From positions 1 through 17,475 of the forward strand of contig JAILDR010000245.1 of NCBI GenBank assembly GCA_024689285.1: a DNA stretch of 17,475 nucleotides. The letters run 5' to 3'. The notes beneath the pieces were generated by a model. The model saw only the letters and a program-made list of their open reading frames with translations, was not told where the DNA came from and did not search any database. Source of the DNA: Bacteroidales bacterium. Its GTDB lineage: Bacteria > Bacteroidota > Bacteroidia > Bacteroidales > F082. This document shows, in pieces, positions 12,631 through 17,475 of this stretch (the first letter of the stretch is position 1; every line of letters begins with the position of its first letter). Made by a program: the position numbers and the translations under genes.

Positions 12631-13840
12631 CTATCAACCATTTTACATCCATTGTCCTATCATCTGCCATAATATGCAACACCCCCTTTGCAAAATACAC
12701 GTCCACTTTACTGAATGGATCCATTGTCACTTGAAGGCAAGCATCCTGCATTGCATAATAAAACTTCTGTGATGACTTAAACACATTCTTGTCTGGGTCA
12801 AATGAAAAATCAGCGGTATGAGCATTGAATTTACTTTCAAAAACACTCTTTAGATTCTCTTTATACTTTTCGAGACCAGCGTCCCGTACTGGCCGGCCTT
12901 TTATCTCAGTCATGATTAGATTATTTGTTTTCACGTAATCATGAATCGCTCTCGCAATTTCATTCTCCAGCCTTACCATTCTAAGTTTTTCAACGAAAAG
13001 GCTTGATCCTAGACCTTCCGTTTCTTCATCAGAAGGCTCACCTATCGTTGGGAAAGTAATCGTTCTTGCAGAGAAATCAGCATTCAATTCTTGCTGTCTT
13101 TTCTCAAAATCTTCTCTCCTGATGCCCCATCCTGTTTCAACAATTCCAGGATTGATGATCATAGCAAATAGTCCGTCAATATAGAGTTCCCTTTTTCTCC
13201 CTTCCAGCATGGATGCATAGCGATTCTGAATATCATCATACAACTCCTTATAATCGGGACACGCAGTGTTCATTATCCACTTCCCCATTATCTCCATAAC
13301 AACATCTTTCTGTGCTTCTCCAGATAGATATTCCAATTGATTTACTGTCCTTTGCTGTTCCTTACTCGGTTTGGCCAGGGGTTCTTTTTCCTTTGCTTCC
13401 TCCCATTGATTTTTTATTCTAACAACTTCAGCCTTAAACTTTTCGACAACATCCAAATATAGATTGCACGCATCTAATTTCCCCACTTTTTGCAATCCAT
13501 CATCTTTTCGTATTTCCTGTGTTGTAATCAAAAAGAGTTTACAATACTGCTCCTGATGAAATTCGGGTTGAGCCCAATTAAATAGGGTATTCACCACATT
13601 GCTATGAAGTAGGAATATCAGTTCTGAATAATGTTTGGTTTCGACAGACAAACTATTACCTTCCCCTGTAGCCTTGATTGCCAAGTCACCAAACTTCTCG
13701 ATATAGAGAGTCTGGTCGGTTTTCATATTAAAACAAAAATCCAATGCCACAAGAAATTGATATAAAAAACCCTTCACTTGCGGGGTTGCATTGCTACGGA
13801 TTGTTGTATCAATTTCTTTATAGGTGATAATATTAGTCAT
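12614..13840 (-). CDS. ABC-3C nuclease/effector component (PD-(D/E)xK-like N-terminus)
   Basis: 408 residues. The N-terminus has QVKGFLYQFLVALDF (21-35) then EKFGDLAI with Asp52 and SVETKHY with Glu67 and Lys69, i.e. a D...E-x-K restriction-endonuclease-fold active site with the aromatic-rich helix that precedes it in Cap4-like dsDNA nucleases and ABC-3C effectors. The middle (120-290) is helical and charged. The last 60 residues (FKSSQKFYYAMQDACLQVT..., RTMDVKWLIDGTCI) resemble the C-terminal domain shared by ABC-3C proteins. It starts 7 nt downstream of the cupin stop. Probably a DNA nuclease triggered by the ATPase. Assignment is by motif and gene order; active-site residues look intact. 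Confidence 0.7.
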   Translation of the reverse strand: MTNIITYKEIDTTIRSNATPQVKGFLYQFLVALDFCFNMKTDQTLYIEKFGDLAIKATGEGNSLSVETKHYSELIFLLHSNVVNTLFNWAQPEFHQEQYCKLFLITTQEIRKDDGLQKVGKLDACNLYLDVVEKFKAEVVRIKNQWEEAKEKEPLAKPSKEQQRTVNQLEYLSGEAQKDVVMEIMGKWIMNTACPDYKELYDDIQNRYASMLEGRKRELYIDGLFAMIINPGIVETGWGIRREDFEKRQQELNADFSARTITFPTIGEPSDEETEGLGSSLFVEKLRMVRLENEIARAIHDYVKTNNLIMTEIKGRPVRDAGLEKYKENLKSVFESKFNAHTADFSFDPDKNVFKSSQKFYYAMQDACLQVTMDPFSKVDVYFAKGVLHIMADDRTMDVKWLIDGTCI

Positions 13841-13847
13841 TTTTCAA

Positions 13848-14252
13848 TTAGCACTTATCAATTAGCAAAATCCCTTCCACTTCATGCGGCACGTATGGCC
13901 CTTCTTTGCATTCAAAGATAACGGAACCCGACTCTAAAGCTTCTACGGTGTGCCACACATTCTTCTCCACGTTCACGCCATAGCGGCCTTCTGAAGGGGA
14001 AAGAATGAGGTCTTCTATGACAGTGCCATCGTCATTGTAGGTTGTAATACGAATCTTGCCACGTAATACCACAAACGACTCCTCTTTCTCGGGATGCCTA
14101 TGAATGGGAATATCAGCCCTTGTTTCCACAGCATTCAGGAAGCGGTGGCACTTGTCCTCCAGACTTTCGTGAAAGTTCAAGTTCATGCGATGACGAGGCG
14201 AGTTTTGCGCCCGCCTCGTCAAGTCGTCTAATATCTTATCGTCAATTAGCAT
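13848..14252 (-). CDS. WbuC-like cupin metalloprotein
   Basis: 134 residues. The region RMNLNFHESLEDKCHRFLNA (22-41) is typical of the WbuC family; then come cupin ligands His51, His53 and Glu57/58 in PIHRHPEKEESFVVLRG, and His101. WbuC proteins are small metal-binding cupins usually encoded in O-antigen and capsule clusters, function uncertain. Here the gene sits 34 nt after PtuB and 7 nt before the ABC-3C nuclease gene. It may be a passenger from a polysaccharide locus (a DegT aminotransferase lies at the right edge) or an unrecognised accessory of the defence genes. No signal peptide. Confidence 0.8.
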   Translation of the reverse strand: MLIDDKILDDLTRRAQNSPRHRMNLNFHESLEDKCHRFLNAVETRADIPIHRHPEKEESFVVLRGKIRITTYNDDGTVIEDLILSPSEGRYGVNVEKNVWHTVEALESGSVIFECKEGPYVPHEVEGILLIDKC

Positions 14253-14286
14253 AAGTCAAATAAAGATGTAAGCCCCTAAGCAAATC

Positions 14287-15183
14287 TCAGATTCTGTTTC
14301 CTTCCTTGTCATGATGTCTATAGTAATCATAGAACCAATCATATCTCACGAACAAGTCCCAGTAATAAGTAGAGCCGTTATCGCCAACAGGGGCAAAGTT
14401 CTGCCACCTGGCGGGTAAGTCGGTGAATGACGGCTTCCCGAAAACGGTGCACAGAAAAGAACGCTTATCCAATATATCCGTAATCGCCATGATTTGCGTA
14501 GCATCATAGCCAGATAACACGGCCTTTCTCCAAAGCAAGCGAATAAGCATCAGTGTATTATAATTCAAGTTCAACACATCAATTGCCCTGCCATATTCTG
14601 AATCCCTATCCTCTGTCACCATCATCCCTGACGGAGAATAGATGTATTTGCTTTCTATACCTTGCACAACAGGCAAAGGCGGCATCTTTGCATTCCCTCT
14701 GGCACTGTTGCAGTGATGAGAATCCATGCACGACGCAGCCAGATTCCCGTATGCCACCATGTGCGGAAGCTTGCGCGACCGTGCAGCAGCCTGTTTATCA
14801 GCATATCTTCTTTCCTCGAACGACTCGGAATGACACACATGATAGTTCAGCAGATCTGAATAACCAGCATAATACGAATAGTCAGCCGATGCACTCTTCT
14901 TGGGAATAAGATGCTCAATGTTGCTATCCTTCACGTCAGCACTTATCCTACGCATACAGTAACAGCATCTCCCTTCCTGCTCTCTCAGAAGCAGCGACTT
15001 GAAGTCAGCATCTGCGTGAGGCGAATGGGAATTATACTGTTGATTGCGAAACCGGTTGAAGGCCTCCTCGCTTTGCAAGCTGGGAATAAAAGCATGAGAG
15101 CCTAAATCATAAGAGTCTTCAATATAGTCTCTTGTATATCCTTCACCGTCAGCAACATTCTGTTGTTTGTCGATATAAATCAT
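14287..15183 (-). CDS. ptuB: HNH endonuclease, PtuB-like component of a Septu system
   Basis: 298 residues, ATG overlapping the ATPase stop as ATGA (4 nt). The zinc/HNH core is C73-x2-C76 (GRCCYCMRRI), IEHLIPK with Glu90 and His91, NLAAS with Asn147, and a second Cys pair Cys152 and Cys158 in CMDSHHCNSARG. This is the layout of PtuB and related retron-associated HNH nucleases. The C-terminal third (170-298) is helical and aromatic-rich (YYWDLFVRYDWFYDYYRH). PtuB partners the ATPase PtuA in anti-phage Septu systems, where ATP depletion or DNA damage releases nuclease activity. Catalytic residues look intact. Confidence 0.8.
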   Translation of the reverse strand: MIYIDKQQNVADGEGYTRDYIEDSYDLGSHAFIPSLQSEEAFNRFRNQQYNSHSPHADADFKSLLLREQEGRCCYCMRRISADVKDSNIEHLIPKKSASADYSYYAGYSDLLNYHVCHSESFEERRYADKQAAARSRKLPHMVAYGNLAASCMDSHHCNSARGNAKMPPLPVVQGIESKYIYSPSGMMVTEDRDSEYGRAIDVLNLNYNTLMLIRLLWRKAVLSGYDATQIMAITDILDKRSFLCTVFGKPSFTDLPARWQNFAPVGDNGSTYYWDLFVRYDWFYDYYRHHDKEGNRI

Positions 15184-16586
15184 AGTTCTTCCTTACGTTC
15201 CTCAATATCCCGATGCAACTGTTCCGTGTCGCCAAACTCGCGTACCAGCATTCCATATACTGTGTCAGCCTCCTTCTGCTTGTCCCTACTGAAAAGGTCA
15301 ATATAACGATTCAGCAATTCCTCATAGCGCACATTCCTTCCTGGCGCATCCATAAAGTCACGCATCGTTGCTGTGGCATCAATGCCTTTCAGGTTGGGCA
15401 ACGCCTGTGGCTCAGTCCAACCCGAGGCCAACTTGTAAACCACATTGTTTCTTTTCCCGCCTTTTTCAGTAGTATCCAGATTCGAAATCACAAGGGCAGA
15501 ATGAGTGGTCATAATAAACTGAATATTACGGAACGTCCTGTGAAGACGCTCCACCACTGTCGCCTCCAGCGAAGGATGCATGTGCAAGTCTATTTCGTCA
15601 ATTATCACCACGCCGTCACTCTCCTTGCCCTTGTTGAGCAAGTAGCTTCTGAACGCAATGTCAATGACCATATAGAGGATTCTCTTATAACCGGCAGGCA
15701 GATAATCCACCGACCAGCGCTTTCCGTTTCTGTCCTCAATCTCAATTTTGCCGTTTTGTCTGCCCGGGCGGAATCGCTTGAACGGAAGAATCTCGTCATT
15801 CTCTGTAAAAACCCTCAGCGCATTCTCCACAAAAACATTTTCCGCCAGACACTCCTCCATGGCTTTTTGGTCTTGTGCCCTTTCCTCCAGAGCTTGCTTG
15901 CTGGTAATGGTACTACCTGAATACTCCAACGTATTGCTGCCAGCAGCCTGCGCTTGCCCTATGCTTGCGTCCAGCTGGGCAATGTTGTCTCTGTGGTAAT
16001 TGATGACATTCAGATTCTGAGCCAAGCGGTCCACAAAGTAGCCCGTCATTCCCTGATAGCTGTTCCAGCAATAGTAGCCAAACGTAGGCGATGCCGTAAT
16101 CAGCTCTCCTACGGTCTTTTTGCTTCGATACGGATAGGTATCCGAGTAGAATGCAAAAACCGGCAGTTTTTTCCTTTCGTTCACTATATCCAAGAACCGA
16201 TATGCCGTTGGTGCATATGCCGCCTTGCTTAATGTATATGTCTGTGTGCTGGCTTGCATGGACCATGACAAAGGCTGATGTTCCATTTCAGCATCAGCAC
16301 CGATGGAAATCTCCTTTACAGGATAACCCGTCTCAACGTCAAGCAGGAAGTCCTGTTCCTCACTGAAATTCTCCGGTTTCAGGCTTTTGATTCCATCTGC
16401 AAGCAGAAAACCATCATAGTTCTTGTCTGATATAAATGCAAAACTCAGAGCCTTATGGATGGCATCTATCAGTGTCGATTTCCCCGCTCCATTCTTACCG
16501 ATGAGAACGGTGACATCGTTGGCAAAGTCAATCCCAAACTGCTTAAAACAGCGGAAATTGCTTATCTTTAAGTTCTTCAGTTTCAT
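15180..16586 (-). CDS. ptuA: AAA ATPase, PtuA-like component of a Septu system
   Basis: 468 residues. N-terminal ISNFRCFKQFGIDF, Walker A G30KNGAGKSTL39; central insertion with coiled-coil tendency (200-260); signature-like LPAGYKRIL (296-304); Walker B VVIIDEIDLHMHPSL (326-340); MTTHSALV (359-366), the His switch. The overall plan is that of AAA_21/RecF-like ATPases in PtuA, and the following gene is an HNH nuclease translated with it by ATGA overlap, the Septu arrangement. Length is within the usual PtuA range. Own promoter lies just upstream. OLD-like or other two-gene ATPase/HNH systems are possible, but the HNH partner favours Septu. Confidence 0.8.
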   Translation of the reverse strand: MKLKNLKISNFRCFKQFGIDFANDVTVLIGKNGAGKSTLIDAIHKALSFAFISDKNYDGFLLADGIKSLKPENFSEEQDFLLDVETGYPVKEISIGADAEMEHQPLSWSMQASTQTYTLSKAAYAPTAYRFLDIVNERKKLPVFAFYSDTYPYRSKKTVGELITASPTFGYYCWNSYQGMTGYFVDRLAQNLNVINYHRDNIAQLDASIGQAQAAGSNTLEYSGSTITSKQALEERAQDQKAMEECLAENVFVENALRVFTENDEILPFKRFRPGRQNGKIEIEDRNGKRWSVDYLPAGYKRILYMVIDIAFRSYLLNKGKESDGVVIIDEIDLHMHPSLEATVVERLHRTFRNIQFIMTTHSALVISNLDTTEKGGKRNNVVYKLASGWTEPQALPNLKGIDATATMRDFMDAPGRNVRYEELLNRYIDLFSRDKQKEADTVYGMLVREFGDTEQLHRDIEERKEEL

Positions 16587-16600
16587 ATTCCAATATTACA

Positions 16601-16614
16601 TTTTTGCAAAAATA
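16601..16614 (-). promoter_or_regulatory. -7 element and palindrome upstream of the ptuA-like gene
   Basis: TATTTTTG followed by CA (minus strand, 16607-16614) fits the Bacteroidota -7 consensus and overlaps a perfect 12-bp palindrome TTTTTGCAAAAA (16601-16612). No convincing -33 TTTG is seen. A start here gives a leader of about 15 nt. Confidence 0.4.
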
Positions 16615-16633
16615 ACAATTTTTCCCGAACCCC

Positions 16634-16698
16634 ACTTTTAACTCTTCACTCTCAACTTTTAACTTTTAACTTTTAACTTTTAACTGCGGCTCTGCCGC
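16634..16698. repeat. AACTTTT heptad array with adjacent GC hairpin
   Basis: About seven heptads (ACTTTTA/ACTCTCA type) at 16634-16685, followed at once by GCGGC-TCT-GCCGC (16686-16698). A heptad array next to a GC-rich palindrome is also seen at 1070-1216, so the combination may be one composite element. Confidence 0.7.
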
Positions 16699-16925
16699 CT
16701 GTTATGGTGTTGCTATCATCTTACGCTACGCATGGATAACGATTTTTGAGGGAAGTGACGAACGAAGCAAGAGCAGAGTCCGAGCTCGCTCGAGCTATGC
16801 CTTGCAAGGAGAAACTCGACCATAGGTCAATATATTGTGCCGAAAGTGTGTATAAAAGTTCCTGTCCCCCTGATACCTTATTGATTTTTAAATATTTACA
16901 AGTATTAATTCAAGATAGAAACGAG
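16699..16925. other. Gene-free spacer, probable repeat debris
   Basis: No gene is supported. The stretch around 16755-16830 contains AGCTCG-CT-CGAGCT, a near-perfect inverted repeat, in a region that reads like an interspersed repeat; its frame (NEARAESELARAMPCKEKLD) has the look of repeat-derived peptides in Prevotella genomes, though I cannot verify that without a search. The rest, toward 16925, is AT-rich. Confidence 0.35.
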
Positions 16926-16926
16926 T

Positions 16927-16966
16927 AAAAAAAAGTCGGACCACAGCATGGAAGTCCGACTTTTTG
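16927..16966 (-). terminator. Bidirectional terminator after the DegT aminotransferase gene
   Basis: GTCGGAC (16935-16941) and GTCCGAC (16954-16960), extended by A and T runs on each side, give an 11-bp stem with 12-nt loop. Eight A on the left become poly-T on the minus strand, ending the gene that stops at 17055. Confidence 0.85.
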
Positions 16967-17054
16967 ACCTTTTGCACCGAACACACATATCATACTTCAT
17001 TCATCTCCAGAATTCCTTCTGCTCCTCTTACAAACAAGTGTCGTAAGCCGTAGA

Positions 17055-17475
17055 CTATTCTATAGGACTTTTGATGCAGTCAACAATATACTTCACATCA
17101 TCGTCGCTCACGTATGGGCCGGCGGGCAGACACATGCCAATCTTGAACATGGCTTCGCTCACGCCATTCAGATAAGCAGGTGCACCTTTGTAGCAAGGCT
17201 GCTTGTGCATAGGCTTCCACAGCGGACGAGCCTCAATGCCAGCGGCATCCATATAGACACGCAAGGCTTCCACGTTTTCATTAGGCTGACAATCGGTAAC
17301 TGCTGATGAAGCAGCATGGATAACACCCGCAGCACCACCCACGGCACCAGTCACGATGGTCTTATAGGCATTCTCTTGGCCTTTGATTTTGACCTCTGGG
17401 TCAAGGGTTATGGTACATAACCAATAGTTACTGTCGAAGACAGGAACCTTATCTGTGTTATCTGTGCTATCTGTG
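17055..17475 (-). CDS. DegT/DnrJ/EryC1/StrS aminotransferase, C-terminal part (runs off right edge)
   Basis: Open from the right edge to TAG at 17055. The visible 139 residues include SNYWLCTITLDPE, VEALRVYMDAAGIEARPLWKPMHKQP, CYKGAPAYLNGVSE and GMCLPAGPYVSDDDVKYIVDCI, diagnostic of the C-terminus of PLP-dependent sugar aminotransferases that make amino-sugars for O-antigen or capsule. A GTG at 17352-17354 is internal, not the start. Before SNYW the frame reads TDSTDNTDKV, which is a translated ACAGATAAC nonamer array, so the element has inserted or expanded within the coding region near the active-site-distal loop. This gene suggests a surface polysaccharide locus at the right end. Confidence 0.85.
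   Translation of the reverse strand, partial: TDSTDNTDKVPVFDSNYWLCTITLDPEVKIKGQENAYKTIVTGAVGGAAGVIHAASSAVTDCQPNENVEALRVYMDAAGIEARPLWKPMHKQPCYKGAPAYLNGVSEAMFKIGMCLPAGPYVSDDDVKYIVDCIKSPIE
17448..17475. repeat. ATCTGTGTT nonamer tandem repeat inside the aminotransferase gene
   Basis: Three units (TTATCTGTG, TTATCTGTG, CTATCTGTG) continue to the window edge. Nine is a multiple of three, so expansion keeps frame; it encodes TDSTDNTDK on the minus strand. A related fragment lies at 252-268. Confidence 0.65.

Noticed and set aside
16746..16928. 60-codon plus-strand frame in the right spacer
   Set aside because: Repeat-like composition, no promoter or ribosome binding site, no recognisable domain.
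17055..17354. 99-codon frame starting with GTG at 17354 as a complete gene
   Set aside because: The frame stays open upstream to the window edge with DegT-type sequence (SNYWLCTITLDPE), so it is the end of a longer gene.

Overview
The window looks like the chromosome of a Bacteroidales bacterium, most likely Prevotella- or Bacteroides-like. Three signs support this: several upstream regions carry the Bacteroidota -7 element TAnnTTTG; most genes lack a Shine-Dalgarno sequence; and the DNA is seeded with short dispersed repeats of a kind familiar from these genomes (AACTCTC/AACTTTT heptads, CCTGAGCCTGTCGAAGG, ATCTGTGTT nonamers). Every gene I can support lies on the minus strand, so functional order runs from high to low coordinates. 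No tRNA, rRNA, CRISPR array, integrase or transposase was seen.

Right edge (16.9-17.5 kb): the C-terminal end of a DegT/DnrJ/EryC1/StrS sugar aminotransferase, closed by a strong terminator. It points to a surface-polysaccharide locus. A repeat-filled spacer follows.

Middle (5.0-16.6 kb): a run of closely packed genes that reads as a defence island. In transcription order these are a Septu-type pair (AAA ATPase PtuA and HNH nuclease PtuB, with ATGA overlap); a WbuC-like cupin; a three-gene ABC-3C-type system (PD-(D/E)xK nuclease-like protein, small middle component, DUF3732-type SMC-like ATPase, all overlapping); then, after a gap with a promoter and a perfect 14-bp palindrome, a tight five-gene operon: ParA-like ATPase, small SAP-like protein, HEPN protein with an intact RNLFVH motif, small ASCH protein, and a GNAT-PIN-GNAT-like-ASCH/PUA-like fusion. 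This five-gene set, with two predicted RNase domains, two predicted RNA-binding folds and a ParA switch, is my best candidate for a poorly described conflict system.

Between 4.6 and 5.05 kb is a gap with a good promoter and terminator about 160 nt apart (candidate small RNA), a strong hairpin and a repeated putative operator.

Left (0.2-4.6 kb): a compact lysis-like module without capsid, portal, terminase or tail genes. It has a sigma-70-like regulator, a 48-codon small gene and terminator, an M15 peptidase (endolysin type), and a duplicated pair (N-terminal-TM coiled-coil protein overlapping a lipoprotein that also has a C-terminal TM, i.e. spanin-like). The two pairs flank a 413-residue protein ending in a chitobiase-C-like domain. 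The overlap is 86 nt in both pairs. The module could be a prophage remnant, a lysis-based release system, or something analogous to holin/endopeptidase/spanin (type 10) secretion. Repeat elements have entered its reading frames. At the far left edge is the start of another AAA/SMC-like ATPase gene with its own promoter.
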